A stretch of DNA of 64,000 nucleotides from Pseudomonas poae (GTDB taxonomy: Bacteria; Pseudomonadota; Gammaproteobacteria; Pseudomonadales; Pseudomonadaceae). The stretch is taken from NCBI GenBank assembly GCA_004000515.1, contig CP034537.1:930001-994000 (forward strand), read 5' to 3'. Under the pieces are notes generated by a model. That model made no database searches and was not told the DNA's origin. It worked only from the letters and a program-made list of their open reading frames with translations. Below, in pieces: positions 43,557 through 56,421 of the stretch (its first letter is position 1; each line of letters opens with the position of its first letter). The translations under genes and the position numbers were made by a program.

Positions 43557-43750
43557 TCAATAAAAAAAGGGGGGTTGGAATACAAAAAAACATCTGAAAA
43601 CAAGAAAAAATCCTATTAAAAAAATAGTGGACACTTAGAAATAAAAGTATCGAGCAAACAAACATTCGCTTCCCAAGTTGGTATGACCGGGCAAGCCAAA
43701 CTATTCACTTGCTTCATGTAATGAACCCCACGGATAACCAATCCACTCCA
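43557..43750. promoter_or_regulatory. AT-rich leader upstream of the type II secretion operon
   Basis: The 120 or so bases ahead of gspC are dominated by A and T runs, unlike the rest of the window. They presumably hold the operon promoter and could bind an H-NS-like silencer such as MvaT. No clear promoter boxes are assigned. Confidence 0.5.
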
Positions 43751-43752
43751 CT

Positions 43753-43794
43753 TAAAAAGCCCAAGGCAAGTTTTAATTTACTTACCTCGGGCTT
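43753..43794 (-). terminator. Rho-independent terminator of gbpA
   Basis: On the minus strand AAGCCCGAGGTAAG and CTTGCCTTGGGCTT pair with small mismatches, followed by TTTTT. It lies 13 bases after the gbpA stop and separates it from gspC. Confidence 0.85.
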
Positions 43795-43807
43795 TCTCAA
43801 CTAACGC

Positions 43808-45267
43808 TTACAGTTGGTTCCACGCGGTTTGCCAGTGGTGGCCAACACCTGGCTCAAAGCCCGTGGCGGTTGGTGTGTACTGCTTGCAGTAGCCCGACTC
43901 TGGGAACGGCTTGCACTCATAAACTTCACCCGTTTGCGGATGCAGTACGCGAGTACCGGCGTCATAGGTTGTCAGGCCTTCCGGGAATACGAAGTGGTAG
44001 TCCTTCGCGCCACCTTCACCCGTCATGTTGACCGGCTGGGTGTCCTGAAGCGTGGTACGCCCGTCTGTGGTAGTGCCCACCAATGTCATGTGGTGAGTAC
44101 CCGGCTCAGAGCGCACGTCCATTTCAAGCCAGTTGCCGGAACCCTGCGCCAGGGCTTTCACAGTGCCGACAGGTTTGTTACTAGCGTTGAACAAGGTCGC
44201 TTCGACGTTCATGTCGCGGTTGGCGAGCATGGAGAAGTTGACCGTTGCGCGGCCTTTGTCCAGAACGTAATTGGTAGCAAACGCCGACAGGACCATGCGA
44301 GCGCTCTCGTCTTGCTTCATGTCCAAAGCGACTTCGTAACGAACCACGCCACTGTCTTTCTGGGCATACAGGTTGTTCTGGCCTTTGACCGGCGCAACAT
44401 TGCCCTGCTCGTCGCGGATACCCGCTTGAATCAAGGTCTGTGTCTTGTTGATTTTTTCCGCCAGCTTGAACGCCCAGTGCTCAGGTTTCCCTTCCTCAGT
44501 GTTATCGATGCTGATTTCAACCGAGTGCGGCATGCTCTCACCCGCAGCAGTAAAGGCACGGGCCTTCACCTTGTCGCCAGGCAGCAGTGCGTTGGACGGC
44601 GCGATACTGCCAACATTGCTCCAGCCACCTGGCAACTCCGCTTCGGCAATGATGTTCACGTCAACCACGTTGTAAAAGGCGGCATCAGTGTCGCCGACCG
44701 TCCAAACGCCGAGCAGAACGTGAGAACCGTTTTTGTCCTGTGGAATGACACATTCGTGCTTGGCGCCTGGCGTCGGCAGTACGTTGCCACCGTCGACCGA
44801 ACAGAACGGGGTGCTGTCGAACGAGGCGCGTGCGAGTGGCTGGTTAGGATTCCAGCCATTGCGGGTAATGAAGTACTCATGCTTGGTCACCGGGTGCGGC
44901 GCCGTGTACTTCCAATCGAACTTTACAGTGCGATCCTTGATTTCAGTCTTGTACCAACGCGTGGCGGACTGAGCGTCAACGGCAGAAAACAGGCCATGAC
45001 CGCCACTGGCGATCTTCCCGTCAACCGGCCCCTGCAACGGCGCGCCGCCTACTCCAGCAGGGAACCCCTTGAAGGTTTCACCCACGCTTTGTGGCTCGTA
45101 CTGAGCACCGCCGCAGTCTTTGTTCAGGCCTTTCTGGCACTGGAACGCCCGGGAAGGCGGGTCATTCAAGAAGCCATGCGCGATGGCGTTCTGCACGGGC
45201 AGTAGCAACGCACTTGCAAGGACGAACGAAGACGCGCCGCCCCATTGCGAAATGTTTTTTTGATCAC
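43808..45267 (-). CDS. gbpA: GlcNAc-binding protein GbpA, AA10 lytic polysaccharide monooxygenase (one indel)
   Basis: Secreted chitin-active LPMO of about 486 residues, matching the length of Vibrio GbpA. The signal peptide ends NAIA, so mature His1 (HGFLNDPPSR) starts the histidine brace. The second His is in YTAPHPVTKHEYF, and the axial Phe is in DAAFYNVVDV. GbpA-type middle domains follow, then a C-terminal chitin-binding module rich in Trp and Tyr (GVGHHWQTAWNQL). A missing base in the run 45255-45261 hides the true start: GTG 45267 then gives MIKKNISQWGG and a normal signal. It lies directly upstream of the type II secretion operon on the same strand and is its likely substrate. Confidence 0.9.
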
Positions 45268-45485
45268 GATTTTTATCCCACGATTAAAACTTGGTAAATA
45301 GCGCACACACAAATGGCGCGAACGATGCCTTGAAGAGTTATCGAACGACAACCGGCGGCAATGGTCGCGAAAGCCTCAGGAAGTGGCTGTAGGAAAAGTC
45401 TTGAAGTTAACGGTCAGGCACAAAAAAGCCCCGCCAAGTTAAATAACAAGTCGCTCTCTAAAAATACAAATACTTTGATTTTGAG

Positions 45486-45527
45486 AATAAAAACCCACCA
45501 CTCCACGTACAACGAAGTGATGGGTTT
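45486..45527 (-). terminator. Rho-independent terminator of hemE
   Basis: On the minus strand AAACCCATCACT pairs with AGTGGTGGGTTT and is followed by TTAT. It begins 13 bases after the hemE stop. Bases 45268-45485 between it and gbpA contain no other feature I can support. Confidence 0.85.
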
Positions 45528-45539
45528 CAGGCGGAAATG

Positions 45540-46606
45540 TTACTGGTGGTATTGCGCGGACAACTCGTGCACGGCCTGCAGGAACGCGCCGGCATGCTCC
45601 GGATTCACTTCCGGCGTGATGCCATGGCCCAGGTTGAACACATGCCCGGTGCCCTTGCCATAGCTGGCCAGGATACGGCCGACTTCGTTGCGAATCGCTT
45701 CCGGCTTGGCGTAGAGCACAGTCGGGTCCATGTTGCCTTGCAGCGCAACGCGGTTACCCACGCGCCGACGGGCTTCGCCCAGGTCGCAGGTCCAATCCAG
45801 GCCCAGCGCGTCGGCACCGGCGTCGGCAATGCTTTCCAGCCAGAGGCCGCCGCCCTTGGTGAACATGATCACGGGCACTTTACGCCCTTCGTGTTCACGG
45901 ATCAGGCCGCTGACGATCTTGCGCATGTAGGCCAGGGAAAACTCCTGGTACGCCGCCGACGACAGGTTGCCACCCCAGGTGTCGAAGATCTGCACCGCTT
46001 GCGCGCCGGCCATGATCTGGCCGTTGAGGTAGGAAATGACCGACTGCGCCAGCTTATCCAGCAACAGGTGCATGGCTTGCGGGTTGTCGTAGAGCATGGC
46101 CTTGGTCTTGCGGAAGTCTTTCGACGAACCACCTTCGACCATGTAGGTGGCCAAGGTCCATGGGCTGCCGGAGAAGCCAATCAGCGGCACGCGACCATTG
46201 AGCTCGCGGCGGATGGTGCTGACGGCATCCATCACGTAGCCCAGGTCCTTGTGAGGATCAGGAATCGGCAGGGCTTCGATGTCGGCCAGGGTGCTGACGA
46301 CTTTCTTGAAACGCGGGCCTTCGCCGGTTTCGAAGTACAGGCCTTGGCCCATGGCATCAGGAATAGTCAGGATGTCGGAAAAAGGATGGCCGCGTCCAGT
46401 TGTGGATAGCGGTCCAGCGGCTGCATCGTGACTTCGCAGGCGAACGCAGGATTCATGCACAGGCTCATGAAGTCACCGGCGTTGGCGCGACTGGCGCGGT
46501 ATTCCGGCAGGTAGCGACCGGCCTGGCGCATCATCCACACAGGGGTGACGTCCACGGGTTGCTTGAGCAGGGCACGAAGGAAACGGTCGTTCTTGAGGGC
46601 AGTCAT
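45540..46606 (-). CDS. hemE: Uroporphyrinogen decarboxylase (one indel)
   Basis: Converts uroporphyrinogen III to coproporphyrinogen III in haem synthesis. 355 residues when one T (A run 46379-46383 on the plus strand) is restored; the family signature [16 protein letters not shown] is near the N-terminus and [13 protein letters not shown] in the middle. The gene is essential for haem, which is a strong sign that this frame break is a sequencing error. Confidence 0.95.
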
Positions 46607-46653
46607 GTCGGCATCCGCAAAAAAAGTGCGGGCATTTTCTCAGAGCCAGACGC

Positions 46654-46681
46654 AAAAGGCACGGAATGCGCCGTGCCTTTT
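46654..46681. terminator. Bidirectional terminator between gltD and hemE
   Basis: Perfect 11-base arms AAAAGGCACGG (46654-46664) and CCGTGCCTTTT (46671-46681) around loop AATGCG. The A and T runs serve either strand. It lies between the gltD stop and the hemE start. Confidence 0.85.
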
Positions 46682-46743
46682 GTCTATAGCGTTGATTTAC
46701 GACAATGTCTGGCATCACAAACCTCAATGTGGAATGAGGCTTG

Positions 46744-46830
46744 TGTGGGAGCTGGCTTGCCTGCGATGCAGGCAACTCGGTGTATCAGGTACACCGAGGT
46801 GATGCTATCGCAGGCAAGCCAGCTCCCACA
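46744..46830. repeat. REPIN, GAGCTGGCTTGCCTGCGA variant
   Basis: Inverted pair starting TGTGGGAGCTGGCTTGCCTG and ending CAGCTCCCACA at 46830, in the gltD-hemE spacer 30 bases after the gltD stop. Confidence 0.9.
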
Positions 46831-46860
46831 GTTTGATCCCATTCCAAGTTTGGACTGGGG

Positions 46861-48287
<1,427 letters not shown>

Positions 48288-48310
48288 TCATCAAACTCTT
48301 CAGGCGCATA

Positions 48311-51300
48311 TCACTGCGGGTTGGCACGGATGCTGGAAAGCAACGATTTCAGGTTGGCAGCCTTGGGCTTGACCAGCCAGAAACGACGCAGGTAATCATC
48401 GAGGTTTTCGGCGAGGTTACGACCCCATTCGCTGCCGGTCTCCTCGACGTACTCGTCCAGCACGTGCTGCAAGTGGTTCCGGTAGGACTCCATGGCTTCG
48501 CCGCTGATCCGCTGGATCTCGACCAACTCGTGGTTGACCTTGTCGACGAAGGTGTTGTCCTGGTCGAGCACATAGGCGAAACCGCCGGTCATGCCCGAAC
48601 CGAAGTTGTAACCGGTCTTGCCCAGTACCGCGACAAAGCCTCCGGTCATGTACTCGCAGCAGTGATCGCCAGTGCCTTCCACCACGGTGTGGGCACCGGA
48701 GTTACGCACGGCAAAACGCTCACCGGCCGTACCGGCGGCGAACAGCTTGCCACCGGTGGCGCCGTACAAGCAGGTGTTGCCGATGATGGCACTGTCCTGG
48801 GTCTTGTAGACGCTGCCTTTAGGCGGGACGATCACCAGCTTGCCGCCGGTCATGCCCTTGCCCACGTAGTCGTTGGCATCGCCTTCCAGGTACATGTGCA
48901 GGCCGCCGGCGTTCCACACGCCAAAGCTCTGGCCAGCAGTGCCCTTGAAGCGGAAGGTGATTGGCGCTTTCGCCATACCTTGGTTGCCGTGCTTGCGCGC
49001 GATTTCGCCGGAGATGCGGGCGCCGATGGAACGGTCGCAGTTGCAGATATCCAGTTCGAATTCACCACCGCTGGCGTCGTTGATCGACGAACCTGCGATT
49101 TCCACCATCTTCTCGGCCAGCAGGCCCTTGTCGAATGGCGGGTTGCGCTCGACGCCGCAGAACTGCGGTTTGTCGGCCGGGATGTGATCGCTGCCGAGCA
49201 GCGGCGTGAGGTCCAGGTGATGTTGCTTGGCGGTCTGGCCCTGAAGGATTTCCAGCAGGTCGGTGCGACCGATCAGCTCCTCCAGCGAACGCACGCCCAG
49301 CTTGGCCAGCCACTCACGGGTCTCTTCGGCGACGTAGGTGAAGAAGTTCACCACCATGTCGACGGTGCCGATGTAGTGATCCTTGCGCAGCTTCTCGTTC
49401 TGAGTGGCGACGCCGGTGGCGCAGTTGTTCAGGTGGCAGATACGCAGGTATTTGCAGCCCAGGGCGATCATTGGCGCAGTACCGAAGCCGAAACTTTCGG
49501 CGCCGAGGATTGCTGCCTTGATGACGTCGAGGCCGGTTTTCAGGCCGCCGTCGGTCTGCACACGGACTTTGCCGCGCAGGTCGTTGCCGCGCAGGGTCTG
49601 GTGGGTTTCTGCCAGGCCCAGCTCCCACGGTGCACCGGCGTACTTGATGGAGGTCAGCGGCGAAGCGCCAGTGCCGCCGTCGTATCCGGAGATGGTGATC
49701 AGGTCGGCATAGGCCTTGGCCACGCCGGCAGCGATGGTGCCAACGCCCGCTTCTGCCACCAGCTTCACCGAGACCAGCGCTTTCGGGTTGACTTGTTTCA
49801 AGTCGAAAATCAGCTGCGACAAGTCTTCGATCGAGTAGATGTCGTGGTGCGGCGGTGGCGAAATCAGGGTCACGCCCGGCACTGCATAACGCAGCTTGGC
49901 GATCAGACCGTTGACCTTGCCGCCTGGCAACTGGCCGCCTTCACCGGGCTTGGCACCCTGGGCTACCTTGATCTGCAGCACTTCGGCGTTGACCAGGTAT
50001 TCCGGTGTTACACCGAAACGGCCGGTCGCGACCTGCTTGATTTTCGAGCTCTTGATGGTGCCGTAGCGCGCCGGGTCTTCGCCGCCTTCACCGGAGTTGG
50101 AACGCGCACCCAGGCGGTTCATGGCTTCGGCCAGCGCTTCGTGCGCCTCAGGCGACAACGCGCCCAGCGAGATACCGGCAGAGTCGAAGCGCTTGAGGAT
50201 CGACTCCAGCGGCTCGATTTCGCTGATGTCCAATGCCGTGTCCAGGGTCTTCACCTTGAACAGGTCGCGGATCATCGACACCGGGCGGTTATCCACCAGC
50301 GAGGTGTATTCCTTGAACTTGGCGTAGTCGCCCTGCTGCACGGCGGCTTGCAGGGTGTTGACCACGTCCGGGTTGTACGCGTGGTATTCGCCACCGTGCA
50401 CGAACTTGAGCAGGCCGCCTTGCTGGATCGGTTTGCGCGCGCTCCAGGCTTCGGCCGCCAGGGCTTTTTGTTCGGCTTCGATGTCGACGAAACGCGCACC
50501 CTTGATGCGGCTCGGCACGCCACGGAAACTCAGCTCGCAAACCTCTTCAGACAGGCCGATGGCTTCGAACAGTTGAGCACCGCGATAAGACGTGACGGTG
50601 GAGATGCCCATCTTCGACAGGATCTTCAACAGGCCTTTGGTGATGCCTTTGCGGTAGTTCTTGAACACCTCATAGAGGTCGCCCAGCACTTCACCGGTAC
50701 GGATCAAGTCACCCAGCACTTCGTACGCCAGGAACGGGTACACCGCCGAGGCGCCGAAGCCGATCAACACCGCGAAGTGGTGCGGGTCACGAGCGGTGGC
50801 GGTTTCGACGAGGATGTTGGAGTCGCAACGCAGGCCTTTTTCGGTCAGGCGGTGGTGCACCGCGCCGGTGGCGAGGGAAGCGTGGATCGGCAACTTGCCT
50901 GGAGCGATGTGGCGGTCGGTCAGCACGATCTGGGTACGACCGGCACGCACGGCTTCTTCGGCTTGGTCAGCGACGTTGCGCACAGCGGCTTCAAGGCCGA
51001 GGCTCTCGTCGTAGTTCAAGTCGATGATCTGGCGGTCGAAGCCCGGGCGATCCAGGGTCATCAACGAGCGCCACTTGGCCGGCGAAATCACAGGCGAACT
51101 GAGGATCACGCGGGAAGCGTGCTCTGGCGATTCCTGGAAGATGTTGCGCTCGGCACCGAGGCACACTTCCAGCGACATCACGATGGCTTCGCGTAGCGGG
51201 TCGATCGGTGGGTTGGTCACCTGGGCGAACTGCTGGCGGAAGTAGTCGTACGGCGTACGCACGCGCTGGGACAGCACGGCCATCGGCGTGTCATCGCCCA

Positions 51301-52755
51301 TGGAGCCGACGGCTTCATAACCTTGCTCGCCGAGCGGACGCAGCACCTGGTCGCGCTCTTCGAACGTGACCTGGTACATCTTCATGTACTGCTTGAGCTG
51401 GTCCACGTCATAGAAAGCCGAACCGTGGTCGTTGTCTTCCATGGTCGCCTGGATACGCAATGCGTTCTTGCGCAGCCATTGCTTGTACGGGTGACGGGAC
51501 TTCAAGCGGTTGTCGATGGCGTCGGTGTCGAGGATCTGACCGGTTTCGGTGTCCACGGCCAGGATCTGGCCTGGGCCAACACGGCCTTTGGCGATGACGT
51601 CTTCGGGCTTGTAGTCCCACACGCCGATTTCCGACGCCAGGGTGATGAAACCGTTGGTAGTGGTGACCCAACGCGCGGGGCGCAGACCGTTACGGTCGAG
51701 CAGGCACACGGCGTAGCGGCCGTCGGTCATGACCACGCCGGCCGGGCCGTCCCACGGCTCCATGTGCATCGAGTTGTACTCGTAGAACGCACGCAGGTCC
51801 GGGTCCATGGTTTCGACGTTCTGCCACGCGGGCGGAATGATCATGCGCACGCCACGGAACAGGTCGATGCCGCCGGTGACCATGAGCTCGAGCATGTTGT
51901 CCATGCTGGAGGAGTCGGAACCCACACGGTTGACCAGCGGGCCGAGCTCTTCCAGGTCCATCAAGTCGTTGGCGAACTTGGTGCGACGGGCCACAGCCCA
52001 GTTGCGGTTGCCGGTGATGGTGTTGATCTCGCCGTTGTGGGCGAGGAAGCGGAATGGCTGGGCCAGCGGCCATTTCGGCAGGGTGTTGGTGGAGAAGCGC
52101 TGGTGGAACACGCAGATTGCGGTTTGCAGGCGCTCATCGCTCAGGTCTGGATAGAAGGCGGTGAGGTCCGCCGGCATCATCAGGCCTTTATAAATGATGG
52201 TCTTGTGGGAAAAGCTGCAGATGTAGTGGTCAGTGTCGGCGGCGTTGGCCACAGACGAGCGACGACGCGATGTGAACAGCTTGATCGCCATGTCCTGGTC
52301 GCTCAGGCCGTCGCCTGCGATGAACACTTGTTCGATCTGCGGCAGGCGCTCCAGGGCCAGGCGGCCGAGCACACTGGTGTCGATCGGCACTTTGCGCCAG
52401 CCGACGAGCTGCAAGCCGGCGGCCAGGATCTCGCGGTTCATGTTTTCGCGAGCGGCTTCGGCTTTGACCGGGTCCTGGTTGAAGAACACCATGCCCACGG
52501 CGTACTGCTTGGGCAGGTCAACAGCGAAATGCTCTTTGGCGACAGCGCGCAGGAACAGGTCAGGCTTTTGAATCAGCAAGCCACAACCGTCACCGGTCTT
52601 GCCGTCGGCGTTGATCCCACCGCGGTGGGTCATGCAGGTCAGGGCCTCGATGGCCGTTTGCAAAGGGTATGACTGGGCTCGCCCTGCATATGGGCTATCA
52701 GGCCGAAACCACAGTTATCCTTGAATTCGTCGGGTTGGTACAGACCTGCTTTCAT
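48311..52755 (-). CDS. gltB: Glutamate synthase large subunit (one indel)
   Basis: GOGAT alpha subunit, 1481 residues. ATG 52755 gives [19 protein letters not shown], where CGFG exposes the glutaminase Cys after maturation. A missing base in 52662-52664 separates this N-terminus from the rest. The order is class II glutaminase, central domain, FMN-binding synthase domain with the 3Fe-4S Cys set ([15 protein letters not shown]), and the beta-helix C-terminal domain. Operon with gltD. Confidence 0.95.
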
Positions 52756-53106
52756 AGACACTTTCTCACCAGGCTGCCTCTTATAACGAGGCAAATTTCT
52801 TTCAATTCAACCGGTTACCTTCCACGTCGAACGTACGCCGACTTAGCGGGGGCAAAAGGGAGGTCATTGTACACACCGACACAGACGCTCACAAATTTAG
52901 CGACGAAATGTCGCAAATCTATGTCGCATTTATGAAAGGTTTAAAGCGATACGCTGTGCTAGTCAAAACTTTTTTAATTTTGACTGCCGCGACTCAAAAG
53001 CCACTGTGACGCAGACACCACAAAGCGCGCGGTCCTTGCGGGACTGCACGCCATGCGATTTATTTTGAGGTGCTGGGAGGGCGACCTGGGTAAGGTCGCC
53101 GGATCT
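52756..53106. promoter_or_regulatory. Intergenic region upstream of gltB
   Basis: About 350 bases between damX-like and gltB. It contains a perfect inverted repeat GTCAAAA (52962-52968) and TTTTGAC (52978-52984), and two copies of ATGTCGCA about 14 bases apart near 52907 and 52921. Close to damX a hairpin GGCGACC/GGTCGCC sits at 53080-53100 but has no U tract. No gene is seen. The gltBD promoter must be here. Confidence 0.55.
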
Positions 53107-54663
53107 TCAGCGAGTTGTTGCCAGTTCTTGTTGAACGCTGGCGACAGTGCGAGGCCAAGGTTTACCAGCCTGAACCTTCGCTGGCAAGGATTTGATCGCA
53201 GAATCAGCGGCTGCACGGCTGGAGAAGTTGCCGTAGGTGATCACGTAGAGAGGCTTGCCGTTGAGCACTTTCTTGAAATAACGGTACTCGCCGCCCTGCT
53301 CTTTCACGAACGCCTGGGCGTTGGCTTCGGAGCTGGTGCCGAGGATCTGCACGACGAAATTGCTGGCTGGTTGGCTGCCATACCAGCCGCTGCCAGCCGC
53401 GCCGGCTTTAGCGACGGCGACAGGTTTTTCAGCAGGCTTGGCCGCTGGGGCCGGAACAGGCTTGGCAACGGGCGCAGCGGCGACGGGCTTGGTCACCGGT
53501 GCCGGTTTGGCGGTGGCAACAGTCGGTGCTGGCGTTGGCTTGGCCGCCGGCTGACCTGCAGGCACACCCACAGGTGGTGCAGTGGTAGTCACGGTTGGCG
53601 GTGTAGCGCTTGAGCCTTCCACCGGCACACCGTCGTCGCCTTCGGAGATGCCGCCGGCTTCTTCGGCGAGCGGGCCACGCATCACAGGCTGGCCAACCAT
53701 GGGCAGGTTGGTCGGTTGCCCGGAATTGGCGAATTCGACGTTTGGCGTGGGCTTGCCCAGTGGCAATTGCGCCTGTTCGGTTGGCGCGCCGGCCGTGGTT
53801 GGCGCCTTGCTACGACCTGGAATCAACCAGGCAGCGGCAACAGCGACCACGACAACGGCGGAAATAGCCAATACGTGCTTCTTAGGCATGGTGAACCCCA
53901 TCTTTGGACGCTTGACCGCAGAGCGGCTGGCAATCATGGCTTCGATCATCGCATCGCGGGCGACCTGGTTGATGGTGCCAGGCCAGCCGCCTGCGCTGTC
54001 GTGAATATCAGAGATCTGCGCAGCGGAGAAAAGTTCGATACCCGCCCCTGCGCCTTCCAGGCGTTGAGCCAGGTATTCGCGGGTTTCTTCTTCTTCGTAA
54101 GGCTGCAATTCGATGACGTGGAACAGCTCTTGATCGCCGCTGATCTGCTCCAGATCGGCGATCAACGACGACTCACCAAACAGGAACACATGCGGGCGAC
54201 CTTCCGGCGTACCCGCTGCCAGTGCCAGCAGCGCTTCCAGGGCAGATTCATCAAGCTGTTCGGCGTCATCCACCAACAAGTAGACTTCTTGGCCCGTCAG
54301 GCCCAGTTGCACAACCTGCTTTAGAATCGCGTTCGGCTCGGCAGTGGCCACGTCCAGCGACTGGGCAACCTGGCGCAAAACGCCCGCCGCATCACCGGCA
54401 CCACGGGCCGACACCACCACGCTCTGAACCGATTGCTTGTTGGTGCTGGCCACCAGGGCCTGGCGCAGCAGGGTCTTGCCGCTGCCCAACGGCCCCGTCA
54501 CGACCAGCAGCAGTTGGCTGTAGCGTGCAAGGTGATGCAACTGCCCAAGCACCGGCTTGCGCTGGGCCGGGAAAAATTTGAAACCAGGCACCCGTGGAGC
54601 AAAAGGGTCGTGGCTTAACTGGTAATGGCCGAGGAACGCCTCGTCGGCATGCAAACTAGTCAT
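53107..54663 (-). CDS. AAA ATPase/SPOR-domain protein (DamX-like)
   Basis: A 518-residue, frame-intact protein. The N-terminal ExeA-like AAA domain has Walker A GPLGSGKTLL and Walker B YLLVDDAEQ. A single membrane helix follows (HVLAISAVVVVAVAAAWL, about residues 275-292), then a long Ala/Pro/Lys-rich linker and a C-terminal SPOR domain (SNFVVQILGTSSEANAQAF) that binds denuded peptidoglycan at the septum. It lies 10 bases after aroB, as in other gammaproteobacteria where aroKB-damX is an operon. A division-related role is likely. Confidence 0.87.
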   Translation of the reverse strand: MTSLHADEAFLGHYQLSHDPFAPRVPGFKFFPAQRKPVLGQLHHLARYSQLLLVVTGPLGSGKTLLRQALVASTNKQSVQSVVVSARGAGDAAGVLRQVAQSLDVATAEPNAILKQVVQLGLTGQEVYLLVDDAEQLDESALEALLALAAGTPEGRPHVFLFGESSLIADLEQISGDQELFHVIELQPYEEEETREYLAQRLEGAGAGIELFSAAQISDIHDSAGGWPGTINQVARDAMIEAMIASRSAVKRPKMGFTMPKKHVLAISAVVVVAVAAAWLIPGRSKAPTTAGAPTEQAQLPLGKPTPNVEFANSGQPTNLPMVGQPVMRGPLAEEAGGISEGDDGVPVEGSSATPPTVTTTAPPVGVPAGQPAAKPTPAPTVATAKPAPVTKPVAAAPVAKPVPAPAAKPAEKPVAVAKAGAAGSGWYGSQPASNFVVQILGTSSEANAQAFVKEQGGEYRYFKKVLNGKPLYVITYGNFSSRAAADSAIKSLPAKVQAGKPWPRTVASVQQELATTR

Positions 54664-54673
54664 CGGGATCTGG

Positions 54674-55774
54674 TTAACCTTTCAGCTGAGCCAGGGCACG
54701 GTAATCCGCTCCCAGCGTGGCTTGTAAAATCTCTTTTGGATAATCGTCGGTCACCACGGCTTCACCCATGTGGCGCAGCAGCACCAGTCGCAGTCGACCG
54801 TCGATCACTTTCTTGTCTATCGCCATATGTTCCAGGAAGTCAGCCTCGGTCATTTCCTCAGGCGGAATGACCGGCAGACCGGCGCGCTGGAACAGGCGGA
54901 TACCGCGATCCCGCTCCTGGGCGCTGATCCAGCCCAGGCGTTGCGACATCTCCAATGCCATCACTGTGCCAGCCGCTACGGCCTCCCCATGCAGCCACAC
55001 ACCATAGCCCATGTGGGTTTCGATCGCATGGCCGAAGGTGTGGCCCAGATTCAAGGTGGCCCGCACGCCGGACTCCCGTTCGTCGGCATTCACGACCAAT
55101 GCCTTGGCCGCGCAGGAGCGCGAAATAGCTTCGGTGAGTGCAACCTGGTCCAGGTTGCGCAGACCATCGACATGCTCTTCAAGCCAGGTCAGGAACGGCT
55201 CGTCGCAGATCAGCCCGTACTTGATGACTTCCGCCAGGCCCGCAGACAGTTCGCGCGGCGGCAGGGTATTGAGGGTGGCGGTATCAATCAGGACAGCCTG
55301 TGGCTGGTAAAACGCGCCAACCATATTCTTGCCCAGCGGATGGTTGATACCGGTCTTGCCGCCCACCGACGAGTCAACCTGGGACAGCAACGTGGTCGGC
55401 ACCTGGATAAAGTCCACGCCACGCTGGTAGCAGGCGGCCGCGAAGCCGGCCATGTCACCGATCACACCGCCGCCCAGGGCGATCACGGTGGTGCGGCGAT
55501 CATGGCGAGCGGTGAGCAGGCCATCAAAGATCAGTTGCAGGGTTTCCCAGTTCTTGTGGGCTTCGCCATCAGGCAGGATCACGGAGATCACCGAGTACGC
55601 TGCCAGGCTGCGGCTCAGACGCTCAAGATACAGCGGCGCGACCGTTTCGTTGGAGATGATCGCCACTTGCCGCCCGGCAATGTGCGGCGCGAGCAGCTCG
55701 GGCTGGTCCAGCAGACCTTCGCCAATATGGATCGGGTAGCTGCGCTCGCCTAGATCGACCTTAAGTGTCTGCAT
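54674..55774 (-). CDS. aroB: 3-dehydroquinate synthase
   Basis: Second step of the shikimate pathway. 366 residues with [14 protein letters not shown] (NAD site), [17 protein letters not shown], and the zinc His residues in [13 protein letters not shown] 55774 gives [15 protein letters not shown], the family start; the longer in-frame start at 55849 is rejected. The frame is intact. It follows aroK after 125 bases. Confidence 0.96.
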   Translation of the reverse strand: MQTLKVDLGERSYPIHIGEGLLDQPELLAPHIAGRQVAIISNETVAPLYLERLSRSLAAYSVISVILPDGEAHKNWETLQLIFDGLLTARHDRRTTVIALGGGVIGDMAGFAAACYQRGVDFIQVPTTLLSQVDSSVGGKTGINHPLGKNMVGAFYQPQAVLIDTATLNTLPPRELSAGLAEVIKYGLICDEPFLTWLEEHVDGLRNLDQVALTEAISRSCAAKALVVNADERESGVRATLNLGHTFGHAIETHMGYGVWLHGEAVAAGTVMALEMSQRLGWISAQERDRGIRLFQRAGLPVIPPEEMTEADFLEHMAIDKKVIDGRLRLVLLRHMGEAVVTDDYPKEILQATLGADYRALAQLKG

Positions 55775-55899
55775 GTGTCCCCGCGTTAGAGATGTATTGA
55801 CGACCGGCAACGTCAAGATCTGACGCCGCCTGATGGCTCTACGCCACACTCCACAAGAGGATGGCGCGCCGCCGAGAATAGCGCATTTCGGGCCCGGCT

Positions 55900-56417
55900 T
55901 TAACGGGGTGGCAGCCGTTGCAGGCGCTCAAGAATGTCGAGAACCACCATCCTGGGTGGTCGCTCATCGGTTTCCACCACCAGGTCGGCGATCTCCCGAT
56001 ACAGCGGATCGCGCAGCGCCAGCAGGTCCCGCAAGGTTTTTTCCGGATTAGCCGTGCGCAGCAACGGGCGATTGCGATCGCGGGCGGTACGGCCCACCTG
56101 CTGCTCGACCGAGGCATGCAAATAGACCACCCGACCACCGGCATGCAGGGCTCGACGGTTTTCTTCGCGCATGACTGCGCCACCGCCGGTGGCCAATACC
56201 ACGCCGTCGCAGCCGCACAGCTCGGCGATCATCGCCTGCTCGCGGTCACGAAAGCCCAGCTCGCCTTCCTTATCGAAGATCCATGGGATATTGGCACCCG
56301 TGCGCAATTCAATTTCCTTGTCGGAATCTTTGAACGGCAGGCGCAGCTCTTTGGCCAGCAAACGGCCGATGGTGCTTTTCCAGCCCCCATCGGTCCTACA
56401 AGAATCAAATTTCGCAC
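55900..56417 (-). CDS. aroK: Shikimate kinase (one indel)
   Basis: P-loop kinase, 172 residues, start GTG 56417 ([11 protein letters not shown]). One T is missing in 56376-56379 on the plus strand; restored Walker A is GPMGAGKSTIGR. The shikimate-binding DSDKEIE and [14 protein letters not shown] segments are present. It lies 4 bases after pilQ, so pil and aro genes are probably read together. Confidence 0.95.
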
Positions 56418-56421
56418 AGAA

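Noticed and set aside
48464..51196. A 910-codon open frame on the plus strand
   Set aside because: It is antisense to gltB, has no family resemblance and is explained by GC-rich codon use.
53080..53100. GC hairpin after damX-like gene as a rho-independent terminator
   Set aside because: It has no U tract on the minus strand.
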